DNA of 64,000 nt from Platanthera guangdongensis (GCA_039583875.1 CM077152.1:16665059-16729058); one strand, 5' to 3'. Shown: positions 11,050 through 21,775, numbered from the stretch's first letter. Translations and numbers: made by a program. The notes: generated by a model from the letters alone, not told the origin.

Positions 11050-11884
11050 TTACATAAAGGGAAAAACATGTACAAAACTAAAATTTGTACCTGAGCGGAA
11101 CAACTCCGGATATTCGTCAAGCATCGTCTGCTCTCGCTCCCAAGAGAGCTCCTCACGACCGCAATTGTCCCACCGGACTTTGACCATCCTGATCTCTTTA
11201 TTGCGTAGCCGCTTGACCTCCGAGTCCTCAATCCGCACGGGCTTGACTTTTGTCGTTAGCCCACTATCCACCGGCACTTGATTGGCCGCGATCACTTGCG
11301 TAGGCTCTTGCACCGCCTTCCGAAGCACCGAAATATGGAATACATCATGTAATCCACTTAGCTCCACTGAAAGCTTCAGCCGATAGGCCGCTTCTCCTAC
11401 TCGCTCCAGAACCTCGAACGGTCCAAGGTACCTCGGGCTTAGCTTTTTCAATCGCCGCACCCGCGAGACACCCTTGAACGGCTTGATCTTCAAGTATACA
11501 TAATCGCCCACAACGAACTCCACGTTCCTGTGCTTGGCATTATAGTACTTTGCTTGTCGGTCCTGAGCGATAAGCAACCTCTCCCGAATGGTTCTCACCA
11601 ACGAAGTAGCATCCTCCACTTCCGATCGCTTATACAACTTCGACTCGCCCGTTTCTAACCAAGACAACGGCGTGCGACATCGTCTACCATAAAGGGCCTC
11701 GAAAGGCGCCATCTGAATACCTGCTTGGTAGCTATTGTTGTATGCGAACTCCACCAAATAAAGATGGTCCTCCCATTGCTTTCCAAAGTCCAAGACACAC
11801 ATGCGAAGCATGTCTTCCATGGTTCTATTGACCCTCTCGGTCTGCCCATCCGTTTGCGGATGGAAGGCTGTGCTAAACTTCAGC
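11050..11884 (-). pseudogene. Chromovirus integrase C-terminus and chromodomain
   Basis: An uninterrupted frame starts in the integrase catalytic core at [19 protein letters not shown]. It continues through [26 protein letters not shown] and [21 protein letters not shown] and ends in a chromodomain-like block ([27 protein letters not shown]). Order and motifs match Tekay/Del-type chromoviruses. The N-terminal integrase zinc finger, most of the core and all RNase H are missing, through a deletion whose junction is at about 11885-11888. Confidence 0.93.
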
Positions 11885-11887
11885 TTA

Positions 11888-13236
11888 CGTCAAAGTAGTG
11901 AGAGGTAGCGCTATCCGCGAGAAGTTCTCTACGAAGCGCCTATAATAACCGGCAAGCCCCAAAAAGCTCCGGACTTCTGCTACCGTAGCAAGCTCAGGCC
12001 ACTCCCGTATCGCAACAATCTTCGCCGGATCCACCGCAATACCCTCTCCACTCACTATATGCCCGAGGAACGCTACTGAGGATAGCCAAAACTCGCACTT
12101 CGAGAACTTGGCATATAACTGGTTTCTCCTGAGTGTCTCCAACACCAAATGGAGATGCTTGAAGTGATCCTCCTCACTTTGCGAGTACACCAAAATATCG
12201 TCGATGAAGACGATCACAAAATGGTCCAAGTACTCCCTGAACGTCCTGTTCTTCAAATCCATAAATACTGACGGCGCATTAGTCAGCCCAAACGGCATGA
12301 CCGTAAACTCATAATGCCCGTATCTCGTACTAAACGCTGTCTTCGGGATATCACTCTCCCTTATCCGCAGCTGATAGTATCCAGACTTGAGATCTAACTT
12401 CGAGTACACTGTCGACCCGACTAACTGATCAAAGAGATCATCAATCCGGGGGATCGGATACTTGTTCTTCTCAGTCAGCTTATTTAGCTCCCGATAATCA
12501 ATACATAATCTCAAGCTTCCGTCCTTCTTCTTAACAAAGAGGACCGGTGCGCTCCAAGGCGAAGAACTCGGGCGCACATACCCTTGCTCCAACAACTCTT
12601 GTAGTTGAACTTTCAGCTCCGCCATTTCCTTAGGCGCTAGCCGATACGGAGATCGTGACACAGGCTTTGCACCTGGCACTAGCTCGATCGTAAAATCGAT
12701 CTCCCGCTGAGGCGGGGCTCTAGGAAGATCTGCGGGGAACACATCAGGGTATTCCGATACCACTGAAATACAATCCATCGCGGGCTTCGGCTTTGCAACC
12801 TCCACTAGTGTAAAGAACAGTTCTGCTCCAGCACGAACCGCCTTCACCACCTGAAGAGCAGACATCAACGTCTTGCTCGACCCCTTTAAGCCCGTAAACG
12901 TCGTCTCACGACTTGCTCCCAGCTTTACTTCCTTGCTACCGCAATCTATATGGGCCTGCTGCTCCGAGAGCCAGTCCATGCCAAATATGACGTCGAACTC
13001 CGCCAACGGAAGTAAAGACGCCTGCAGGTCGAACTCCTGCTCCCCAATACGAACTTTAACGTCGCAGATCCTAACCGCTCGCATCGAACACCCATTGGGC
13101 AACAACACATCCAACTTATCCTTCGCCATCGAAGAAGGGACTCCGATGCGTGATATAAATCCTTCGGACAAGAAGGAGTGTGAAGCTCCCGTATCAAAGA
13201 GTGCTCGTGCCGGGTTTTCACAAATCAACACAAATC
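11888..13236 (-). pseudogene. Chromovirus protease and reverse transcriptase, open frame
   Basis: The protease active site is [13 protein letters not shown] near the start. RT blocks follow in order: [64 protein letters not shown] and the catalytic FIDDILVYS, then [17 protein letters not shown]. The frame is open to the LTTLT block at the end of RT, where it fuses to the integrase tail. RT is intact in sequence, but the element lacks RNase H and most of integrase, so it cannot be autonomous. Confidence 0.95.
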
Positions 13237-13311
13237 CTAACAAGCAGTGGTAAGGTAACATATACATAACAAGCATATAAAGGAATTGATTTGCTATAAA
13301 TTAAACCGTAC
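13237..13311 (-). other. Intron-like 75-bp segment between gag and protease
   Basis: On the minus strand an AT-rich 75-nt segment starts GTACGGTTTAAT and ends CTGCTTGTTAG. It contains the only stop between gag and protease. Its length is a multiple of three. With the segment present, frame is kept but a stop interrupts it. Without it, VVTG joins directly to [17 protein letters not shown], the form usual in related elements. A CTTAC branch-like word lies about 20 nt before the AG. Splicing is inferred. Confidence 0.5.
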
Positions 13312-13948
13312 CTGTCACCACGTCAGCTTGTTTAATGGCCTCCTGTTGGCCAAGATTGTAAACCCTGGGTTGGGCCGGAGCATAGTGGGATGCGGTCGAC
13401 TCCACCGCCTTTCCCTTCTCTTCATAAGTGGCTCCCGGCCTCCTCTCGGACTTAGGACGTCCGCTCCAACAATCACGGGCGAAATGCCCCGTCTTGCCAC
13501 AAGTAAAGCACGCGCCCGGGGTCCGACTCGTAGTCGCCCCAGAAGCGCCAGAAGGAGCTGGACCCGAAGTCCTAGGCTTCTTGAAAGACTTCCGATAGCC
13601 GGACTTTGAGGTAGTCGGCACTTTAAACTCAGATTTTCTATCAACCAAGCCTTTCTTCGCCTGCACGTTCTTCATGTCCTTCTCCAAGGACCGGGCAGTA
13701 TTGACCAAGGTTAAGAAACCCTGCGTCATCGGCCCCGACAGTAATAGTCTCAGCTCATCCCTCAAGCCTTCATAAAAACGATTAGTCTTGCGCTCCTCAT
13801 CCATGATGGTAGAGCTCGCATAACGACTCAACCGCGTAAACTCGTGGAGATATTCATCCACGCTCCTCTCACCCTGTACCAACCTCAGGAACTCATTCTC
13901 CATTGAAATCCTCTGAGTAGAAGGGAGGTTCTTTTTACTGTTATAACG
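13312..13948 (-). pseudogene. Chromovirus gag, C-terminal half
   Basis: The frame contains the retrotransposon gag core (MENEFLRLVQGERSVDEYLHEF, with FTRLSRYA following) and a CCHC zinc knuckle CFTCGKTGHFARDC. It is open from about 13948 and ends at VVTGT next to the intron-like segment. The N-terminal half is absent: the frame abuts the inverted LTR piece at 13951, so the start codon, primer-binding site and leader are lost. Confidence 0.9.
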
Positions 13949-13950
13949 AT

Positions 13951-14492
13951 GCCGTACGAGCCAACGTCTGTGATGAAATGGCTATGGTTATATGCATTGC
14001 TCGCTTGTGCTAATGAAATGCAGGGAAGGAGCATCGCCGCCCCGAGTTGGGGGCGGGATCGTTATAATTTGGTCAGCATTGCTGACCGTTGCTTTGTTTG
14101 CCACCGTGCGGTGGTTTGTTTGCTTGCAGGTGCAGCTGGACCAAGCGGTCAATAGCGGGCTAAAGCCCTCTTTGCGAAGCTGGCCCTCGAAGGCCCAAGT
14201 GGAAATGTTTTATGTTTTATTCATGTATGGCCGGCCTGCGAGCCGAGGTTTGGAAATCATGTAAAAGACAAATGAAACATCTTGTAAGGCCTTAAGGCCG
14301 ACTTTTGAGTATTTTGTAATGACATTCCTTTTGGTTTTAGTGGACATTCATGCTTGTGCTGGGTTCTTGATTTGTAACTCTTATAAATTGCTTCCGCTAG
14401 AATGCTCTGTGTAGGACGTTGAGATTGGTTGGATGGTTTCCATACGTAACCACCCGGTCTGTCTGTGGCATATGGCGTCGGGCCCCGGCCGG
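13951..14492 (-). repeat. 542-bp LTR segment, right copy of the inverted pair
   Basis: Reverse complement of 9156-9697. Between it and the element end (14493-14533) the LTR start differs from that at 9039: on the minus strand it reads TGTAACACCCCCTATCC rather than TGTAACGCCCCGAAAC. The two ends therefore derive from different LTR variants. Confidence 0.9.
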
Positions 14493-14533
14493 ACCTACTG
14501 CTATATGCTATGCGACGGATAGGGGGTGTTACA

Positions 14534-14731
14534 CGGTCTCACATCGCGGTGGAGGCGCGCTCCGAGATGATGGTGACGAAGGTTGATCCGCTTGTAGAGG
14601 ATGATCACAAAGCTGCGTACTCCTAAGGCTTCGACGAGGGGTTTCGAGTAGCTCGGAGGCTTCCAGAGCGCAATACCCTGAGCTTGGAGGATTTTTCGGA
14701 CGACGACGCTGATACTGTCGTGGAGGGATGA
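14534..14731 (+). pseudogene. Putative gypsy-type transposon protein (right part, after the insertion)
   Basis: After the CGGTC duplication the broken frame resumes with HIAVEARSEMM, then GFDEGFRVARRLPERNTLSLEDFSDDD, ending VVEG and a stop at 14729-14731. The GF.EG....R and acidic tail pattern is typical of the C-terminus of these transposon proteins. Joining 9033 and 14539 recreates the pre-insertion site. Confidence 0.6.
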
Positions 14732-15044
14732 TCCTTGGGTCTTCTTCTTCCCAAGTTTGTTTTTTTGCCTGTTTTGCGTTGTAGGCGTGCTTTCGCGCCG
14801 TTGCATGTTTTTTTACTTTTTATGATGATGTAGCCTATACGACACCTTTCATTTGAGTGAAGATCCTTTTTGCTTTTTGATCTGTTTCCTTTGGTTGAGT
14901 TTTTGGTGCGCGTATTCTTCTGGATAGAGTTACGCTTTGCTTGAGTGTTGTTTGCTTACTCGCATTTTCGGGAGTCATGACCGCTAAGGGTTCGGAGGTG
15001 ACGTGCCCCCGCTTGCCCTTACCTTGAGTGAGGATGTTGGGGAA
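14732..15044. other. Non-coding flank of the gypsy-type relic
   Basis: T-rich sequence after the relic stop. It probably belongs to the same old element. No gene, repeat or RNA was recognised. Confidence 0.45.
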
Positions 15045-15092
15045 CCTTTGTTCGTACCTTTAGGAGAATCGAAGTTCGTCCGCACGGAGGGG
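15045..15092 (+). repeat. Detached unit of the 58-bp array
   Basis: AACCTTTGTTCGTACCTTTAGG followed by GAAGTTCGTCCGCACGG matches the unit of the array at 16506-17000. The solo LTR at 15093-16500 separates it from the rest. Confidence 0.75.
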
Positions 15093-16500
15093 TGATACAC
15101 TCGAAATAGGTATACGTAAATTACGTAATTGCACATGTCAAATAAAGTAATAAAATGAGAGTAGAGATCGTTTTTACGGGGAATCGACTAATCTAATGAT
15201 TGCAAGTACTAACTCAACCTTTTCTTTAAATTCAAGCAAATTTAATTAATTAGGGGTTTTGTTGAATCGATTTAAAAGTACTACTAAAATTAAATGATAC
15301 TATTTTACGATAATAACTTTTAATCAAGATGAAGAAATAGTCTTGCATTCCGATTTCCTATGTCTATTGTGATGAATGGTTAGAATAATGACTTATGAAA
15401 ATATTTGATTGGTTTATCTTGCAATGATTTTAAAGCGGAACTCCATATCTCTCGATATCGAAAATCACTATATCCTTCCTTTCTTTTGTCATATCTGATT
15501 AAGGTAAAATGAAGAGTATTAATAATAATAAAAATCATTGTTGTTAGCATGAAAGTGACATTTCGTTCTCCCTTCACTCGCTATATTGAATTTATGATGC
15601 ACTTACGTCTCTCCTTTCTCGAATCTTGAAACACAGAAAAATACAGAAACTTGGTTTAAGAAAACCTACATCACTCCTCTCTCGAATCTCACAACGCAGG
15701 AAGAAAATCTTCACCAAAATACTAATGCCTCTTCTTTCTCAAATTTTGAAGTACAATAATTAACGAAGAACCAAAATTTCATTAAAAATTATAAACCAAC
15801 AAAGATAAACTAACAAATATTCATAGAGTTTTAAAAGAAATTCATCACCACAACATACATAGTACTCTAATCATACAAGACTAAGTAAAATTTGTTCATG
15901 TTTGAGAGAAAACAACACGCAATTGAAAATATCTTACAAAACATGATAATTAAAACCAAATGCTGCAGGAATTCTTCGCCGGATTTCTTCTTTCTCCTCT
16001 AGCCATTCCTCCTCCAAAATAATGATGAATCACCCTCTAATGGCTGAAATCCTCCTATATATGCTTTTCATTTTGGTTCAAAAGTGAGATCACCAAAAGA
16101 TCTTTTTCCTTTTATCTAAATTGTCCTATTTAGTGAAAAAATCTTTGAAATAAAATATGATTGCTTTCCTTGTAGTAATACACCCTTTTTAAAATGATAT
16201 TTTGCTCTTTTATTTCATGCCAAAACGAATCAAGACTCCCCATAATCGAATTTGTAAATGACTCCAAATTCTAAATTTGATTTTTGAATTTTCGGATTCT
16301 AGCATTTTTCATTGTTTTGTCTCCACTTCGAATTCTCATGTGCTTTTGCAATAAAACATAAGCAAATGATATTATTAACCACTATAGACCAAATATAAAT
16401 TTAATCTCATTTTATTTGATTCAAAATTATTTTTCTCAATTAAAGCGACCATAAAGTTCATTAAAGTGGACTAAAATAACTTCTTTTTAAGAAGTTATCA
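15093..16500. mobile_element. Solo LTR (1408 bp) inside the tandem array
   Basis: It starts TGATACACTCG and ends GAAGTTATCA, with a perfect 5-bp duplication AGGGG at 15088-15092 and 16501-16505. It is AT-rich with no coding potential. TG...CA ends plus a 5-bp duplication and no internal region indicate a solo LTR left by recombination. The TGATAC start is seen in Athila/Tat-type gypsy LTRs, but the lineage is uncertain. Confidence 0.78.
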
Positions 16501-16505
16501 AGGGG

Positions 16506-17170
16506 GAGAGCAACCTAGCTTTGTTTAGAGGATCGGGGTCCGTCCAGGTGGAGGTGGTGAAGAACTTTTGTTCGTTCGTATCTCAGGAGAACCAGAGTTT
16601 GCCAGGTGGAGGGGATGAAGAGCTTTTGTTCGTTCGTGGCTCAAGATGACCGGGGTCCGTCCGAGTGAAGGTGACAGAGAACCTTTATTTGTTCGTACCT
16701 TAGGAGAACCTTTGTTCGTTCGTGCCTCAGGCGGAGGGTACATATAACCTTTGTTCGTTCGTGCCTTAGGAGGACCGGGGTCTGTCCGGGTGGAGGTGGC
16801 GAAGAGCCTTTGTTCGTTTACGGCTCAGGAGAATCGGGGTTCGCCCAAGTTGAGTGGACAAAGAACCTTTGTTTGTTCGTGCCTTAGGAGGATCGAGATC
16901 CGTCCGGGTGGAGGTGACAAAAAACTTTTGTTCGTTCACGCCTCAGGAGAATCAACTTTCGTCCAAGTGAAGGTGCAGATGAACCTTTGTCCATCTCGTC
17001 TGGGAGGTATAGACAGATCTTTGTTTGTCTCGCCTAATGTGTATAAATGGCTTTCACTGATCTCACCTGAGGTGCAGAAAGGCTTTCGCCAATCTCGCCT
17101 GGGAGGTGCAGAGAGGATTCCGCCAATCTCGCATGTGAGATGTAGAAAGGCTTTCGCCAATCCCGCCTTG
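16506..17170 (+). repeat. Degenerate tandem array, about 58-bp then about 38-bp units
   Basis: The word CCTTTGTTCGTTCGTGCCTCAGG and variants recur near 16563, 16621, 16680, 16708, 16747, 16805, 16863 and 16923, mostly 58-60 bp apart. Between them a GGTCCGTCCGGGTGGAGGTG word alternates. From about 17075 the unit changes to GGCTTTCGCCAATCTCGCC at roughly 38-bp spacing. Long ORFs on both strands come from the periodicity and have no domain. Confidence 0.8.
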
Positions 17171-17261
17171 CGATGACCCATTTGCGGTGGAAGAAAAAAT
17201 AGATGTTGCACTGCACCCTCTTCTATGAAATCCAAACTCTATGTTCCAAGCCCAGTAGAAG

Positions 17262-17530
17262 AAGAAACAGAGTGGATAAGAGATTTTGTGGACATTCCAC
17301 TAACGAGCATCAAGCTGAGTTCTGTTGCAGTTTATTGCGACAATCAGATAATAAAACGATTGCAACGAATACTTAATCAATGACAAAAAAAACAACTAAG
17401 GATGAAACAAGCATGATTGACATCCCTTACAAATCAAGGGATTATGACCCTGATCGATGTGATATCAAAGGATAACATTGCACACACATTAACAAAAGGG
17501 TTAAATAGAGTTTTTACAATAAAAACACCG
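17262..17530 (+). pseudogene. Ty1/copia RNase H scrap
   Basis: Translation with frameshifts gives EEETEWIRDFVDIPL, VAVYCDNQ, then GIMTLIDVISKDNIAHTLTKGL. These are the copia RNase H C-terminal blocks (YCDNQ and the KDNxAxxLTKGL end). RT is absent upstream and stops interrupt the frame. Confidence 0.8.
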
Positions 17531-18349
17531 GGGAAGATGAGATTAAAATTCATAAAAATATGAAATTTTCGTCCTATGTTAATGTTTTGATGGTAAAAAC
17601 CTATAGCTGCAAACATTCAAACATCTAATAACAGAATGAAAATATCAAAAAATATTTTGATGAAAACCCAAAATGGTTAGATACTAGTCATTCCACATTT
17701 GAAGGCTTAACATATTTCTCATTGTAAATTGATTCGAGGATTATTCAAATGGGAATAGAAAATCGTTATAAAAGTTAATTTAATATTAATGATCATAACA
17801 TATTATTCCACACTTGATAATGTTGTATGTGATGCTATGCATATTTGATGATAAAGTACATAATAATCATTAATTTGTACGATAATAATATTTGATTTAT
17901 TAAAATCAAAATTTGACAGTACTAGTTAGACTGACTAAAGTGTTGACAATGTTACTTCACTATTGCTATAAGTACTAAACTCATTTAGGTAGAATTGATT
18001 TATTTTAAAATGTCACTTCATATATTATGAATTCCTAAAGTCTAAACTCATGAAATTTTTTGCAGACATTGGTAAAAAAAGATGAGAGAAAGTAGACTTT
18101 GACATAGATGATGATGATCTACTCTTTGAGCAGAATTGTTACATGTTTGATCCATTATGATATGTTTTCAGACTTTTATTCCCGAGTTGCACTTTTATAT
18201 TTGGATCTTTGTTTCTGTTTATGCAAAACTCCTATTATGTTTAATTGTGTTTTCTTCTTTAGAAAATGTGAAAAGTCTGAAACATGGTACTTTCTATTTT
18301 CCGACACTATGAAATATAAACATTATATATTACAAATATATGATGAGAT
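17531..18349 (+). other. Copia 3' non-coding region
   Basis: AT-rich DNA between the RNase H scrap and an LTR start. The last about 60 bp (18290-18349) resemble 41935-41991, which also precedes an LTR start, so this is the 3' end of the same copia family (called E here). Confidence 0.5.
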
Positions 18350-18590
18350 TGTTAAAGTATATTTGGTTATATAACATGCTCGAAGGCTTAATGAGTTTGG
18401 TTCGGATACCGAGATATTAGATACCCATATTAAACCTAGGATTTGCCTATAAAACACAAGCCGGAGGTAACAAGGAGGTACTTCCACTTTGACCATCACC
18501 CGAGATAATTCAAGTGACTTAACAATTGAAACCCAACTGCGCACATGGTAGTCTACTTCTCTCTGCGGCCTCCAAACCAGACCGCGCAAT
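18350..18590 (+). repeat. LTR fragment of copia family E
   Basis: TGTTAAAGTATATTTGG follows the purine-rich ATGATGAGAT. A related LTR start, TGTTAGTGTATATTTGG, is at 41992. Both continue with GATACCC and a TATA-like TATAAAAC or TTTATACCC. The right border is not clear. Confidence 0.5.
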
Positions 18591-18790
18591 CCGCAGTTAA
18601 CTAAAATATAACCGCGCAGTTAACACCCCAGGGACTCTGCAGAATCAGACTGCGAGAACAAAGATGACCAAGGAACAAAACATTCGCCAGAATCTATTCA
18701 CGCTAACTGTGTGGTCAATGCGGTCTGAGCGATTTGCACTCTTCTGATCGCCCACTTCCAACTGCAACATTATTAACAAATATGTTCAAA
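18591..18790 (-). repeat. Remnant with the vocabulary of the family D LTR
   Basis: Dense in CCGCAG, ACCGCGCAG and CAGACTGCG words, as in the family D LTRs at 22698-23905 and 45543-47036. Alignment by eye is loose, so this is a tentative LTR remnant. Confidence 0.35.
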
Positions 18791-19497
18791 ACACACGTGC
18801 TATTTGTTAGGGTGGATCCATATGGTCCCCCAACTTGCATGCAATAGTAGCCCCCTTACTTTATAAGTTAAGCACTTAGAGAACATGATTGTTGCTTGTG
18901 ACGCATCCCCTAGTTTAGAACATGATTATGATTTCATATTGTTGTGTCAGTTTTGATCTATAGGGTAAGATAGTTCCCCGGGATCTACTAGGCGTCGTTA
19001 ATTGAGAGGAGGTTGTGATATTACATTGTTGTGATCAGCTCATAGTCGATCCTCGATTTAACTATAGATCCCGGCTAGAATACAAGCGGACGCTAATGCT
19101 CTAAAGCTAAAAGAAAAGCCGTATGAATTGTTTCTGTTTTATTCGTTTTAAGTCTTTTATATCAGGCCCGCATGATGACTTCGCCTGTATATTTTTTGCT
19201 GGATGGATGTTTGTAACGACCTTATCGCCGCACTCTTTATCAGGTTTTTAACACAACGTTTTAAAAACACAAAAATCATGTTAAAGTGCAAATAGAGAAA
19301 CTTTTTTGAAACTTTGGGCTTAATTTTGAATACTTTAGGGTTCAAATTGGAGATCTTTCAGAGGGGTGATATTATAGTTGGAAATTTCAACTGAACCTTT
19401 TATGTTTTCACCATTTTTTTGCGGAGTTTATCATAATTTAAATGGTCTTTAAAAACATTAATTAGAACATGTTTTACCTTAACATACTAATCACTTA
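18791..19497. other. Anonymous intergenic DNA
   Basis: AT-rich, no recognisable gene, repeat end or RNA. Confidence 0.45.
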
Positions 19498-19678
19498 GGC
19501 TCCCTTCATCACTTGTGGCGGTCATGAACGTGGGAGGTTAAATTGTCATTAGTTAATTCCCACCTCTGAAACTCCATCCACTTTTATGTTCAAATGAATG
19601 ATGTTTGTTAGGTGATCCTTAACGAATGACGGTTTAACCCATATGTTTATGACCGTCACCATGGTGCGAAACAAAGCA
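19498..19678. mobile_element. Tourist-like MITE (181 bp)
   Basis: Flanked by TTA at 19495-19497 and 19679-19681. The arms are inverted: GGCGGTCATGAACGTGGGAGG near the left end and ATGACCGTCACCATGG near the right, with GGTTAAATTGTCATTAGTTAA matched by CTTAACGAATGACGGTTTAAC. A TTA duplication with such ends fits the PIF/Harbinger (Tourist) type. Related copies: 4373-4448 and 61801-61945. Confidence 0.75.
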
Positions 19679-20879
19679 TTATTTTTCAAACATCTCTTAA
19701 AGATCCGATAGCGATGATGTGGCATGAGGAATAGGGGCGAATTGGTCAAAACACTTGTAAAGCATCACGTGTCCTCGTTTATATTAGGACTAGAAGGGAC
19801 TATCATTATGCACTACTCTCTGTTGAACAATTTTTAAGGGCTATCTAGAAAGACAGCACCCTAGCTATTTTGTGCATTTATTTTCAATAATTTTGATGTA
19901 CGCCTATTGAATATCTATAGAAGCTTCGGGTGATTTATGATTGTTTATCATTGATAATACTCATTATCATATTATGACTTTATAATTACTTCATTTCATA
20001 TGCGATGAAGAGCTCACTATAAATTGTTGTAAAAGATGAACACTTACAATTTGCAAAATTCTCTCCTAATCTTATGAGAAGGATGAAATGAAGCTTGAGC
20101 AAGCTACTAATGAACAACCATAAATAAATTGAGGCAGAAAGTTGTTCGATTGCAGGATAAAACTAGTATTTGAAAGAATGGCATTGAAGACAGATGTGAG
20201 TTCCCGTCAAGAGTACCGTCGATGTGATCAGTACAAAGCAAGCCTCGTAGTGCGTTATGCCTTAGAAGAGAAGGAACTAAATGAGCCACTGTCACGATCG
20301 TTGGGCCACCACGTGAGGCCTTTAGGTGATGCTAGCTCGCCCATAAATTAGTTACAATGTCGACATAGGGAAAAGTGGTATTGCATGCATATTAAACATT
20401 TTACTCGTTTGATGAAATATTTTTTTGTTAGTATCATTACATAATTAATCTATTCTGGTGTGTTCCATTTCATATAATGAAACTGATTAAGATACGAAGG
20501 CTTCTATGTAGTAACATGCATATTTTCAAATTATTGAAGTTGATGTATGTTTTCTTAGAATTGAAGCAGTGAGAAAAAATTTCATAAAATTTATTTTGTT
20601 ATTTATCGAATTTTTAAAGTCATTATCACTTTTAACATGAAGACCGCGCAGTTGTTTTGTCAAGTAGCTCAAAAATTTCTCTCAACATCTCTGCAAATAG
20701 AGATCATTCAAAGAGATCTCGGTTTGCAACATTATTCACATTCTTACAATTTCATTTGCAATCCTTCAATCATCATCACTCCTTTCACAACTCTCACCGC
20801 TCTCCCAAATAGTGACTAGGTAAATTTGCAAGTTGCTTTTCAAAATTGTTGTTGAACTCTACGTTAATCGGTTGATTGA
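19679..20879. other. Anonymous intergenic DNA
   Basis: AT-rich, about 1.2 kb. Small ORFs only, none with a recognisable domain. Confidence 0.45.
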
Positions 20880-21102
20880 GGCTCTATTTGGTTCGGCGTT
20901 TTGCAGCTCTGTCTTGGGCAAACGCCGCCGGAAGGCGGGTAAACAAATGAACCTCCGGCGGCATTTGCTCCGTTTCCACCCGCCCGCCCGCCTTGAGAAA
21001 CGCCCAAAAATCTCCGTTTGGAGAAGCCACCTCCCCCCTCCGATTCGAACACTCCGTTTCCACCCGCCGGATCGGCCCGCCACCGCCAAACCAAATGAAG
21101 CC
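20880..21102. mobile_element. GC-rich MITE (223 bp)
   Basis: Ends are inverted: GGCTCTATTTGGTTCGGCG and CGCCAAACCAAATGAAGCC. They are flanked by TGA at 20877-20879 and 21103-21105. The interior is strikingly GC-rich (CCGCCGGAAGGCGGG and CCCGCCCGCCCGCC) inside AT-rich DNA. The 3-bp duplication and GGCTC...TTTGG ends suggest the Tourist/PIF type. Confidence 0.7.
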
Positions 21103-21649
21103 TGAGTTTGCATAAATGCTAATATTTTTATTCAAACTTTATAATCATGAACTATGTTTAAATATTTACATGCTGTCAGCAAAAAAAAATCACACAAGAA
21201 ATTTAACTGTTCAAATGTTTTCGCGGATTGTAATGTCCTGGTTGAGAAAGAGCTGGTGCGGCGAAGATCTGACCCGGTTGGCAGTCAGGCGAGATTGGGC
21301 GGGGTCGGCGAGGGGCCGCGGCGGAAGAAATCGCGAAACAAGAACGGTTGGGCTGAAGGGTCTGCACATAGTAGGTTAGTGGAGTTAAAAATGAACAAAC
21401 ATTGTTTATGGAATATGAATAGCCAAAGGATTCTGTTAATGTCAACGCCCTATTTATAAAGTCAAAGCTTGAGAAAACTATTAACTATACCGATATATTT
21501 AGGCTTAGTTTGACGGGATTTATTTGTTCTGATGCGTATTATTATTATAGTATGTATGTTTGACAAGACAAAAATTATTACTGCTATCAAAAAAATAAAT
21601 TAATTTTGAGTATAAAATGCATGAATTTTTGTATGGGAGGTCCGACGTT

Positions 21650-21775
21650 CATGAACGACGGTTCATGACCATCACGTTCACGACCACGGCCACAACACCA
21701 AAGGAAGCCTTAGGCTCCGTTTGGGTGGACTTATATTCACCGGTCAAATGATCACGACCACATGAACCGAATCTT
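21650..21775. mobile_element. Two abutting MITE fragments sharing one TTA
   Basis: The right end of one element (ACCACGGCCACAACACC then AAAGGAAGCC) meets TTA at 21710-21712. It is followed by the left arm of another (GGCTCCGTTTGGGTGGACTT, ATTCACCGGTCAAATG). The second matches the palindromic MITE at 60784-60910. Confidence 0.55.

Larger units (their letters stand above)
9039..14533 (-). mobile_element. Composite Ty3/gypsy chromovirus (Tekay-like) with oppositely oriented LTR segments
   Basis: The unit begins TGTAACGCCCC and ends GGGGGTGTTACA, and is flanked by a perfect 5-bp duplication, CGGTC, at 9034-9038 and 14534-14538. Its coding strand is minus, in the order gag (13312-13948), protease/RT (11888-13236), then the integrase C-terminus with chromodomain (11050-11884). 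A purine-rich tract next to an LTR start (TGTAACGCC on the minus strand at 11014) marks the 3' LTR. Instead of two direct LTRs, a 542-bp LTR segment occurs at 9156-9697 in plus orientation and at 13951-14492 inverted. RNase H, the integrase core and the 5' half of gag are deleted. Confidence 0.8.

Noticed and set aside
16506..17170. CRISPR-like array of repeats and spacers
   Set aside because: Units are degenerate, spacing is uneven, spacers are repeat-like, and the genome is clearly a plant.
16751..17235. Open frames of 100-141 codons on both strands in the tandem array
   Set aside because: The openness is a by-product of the repeat period; no domain and no start or promoter context.
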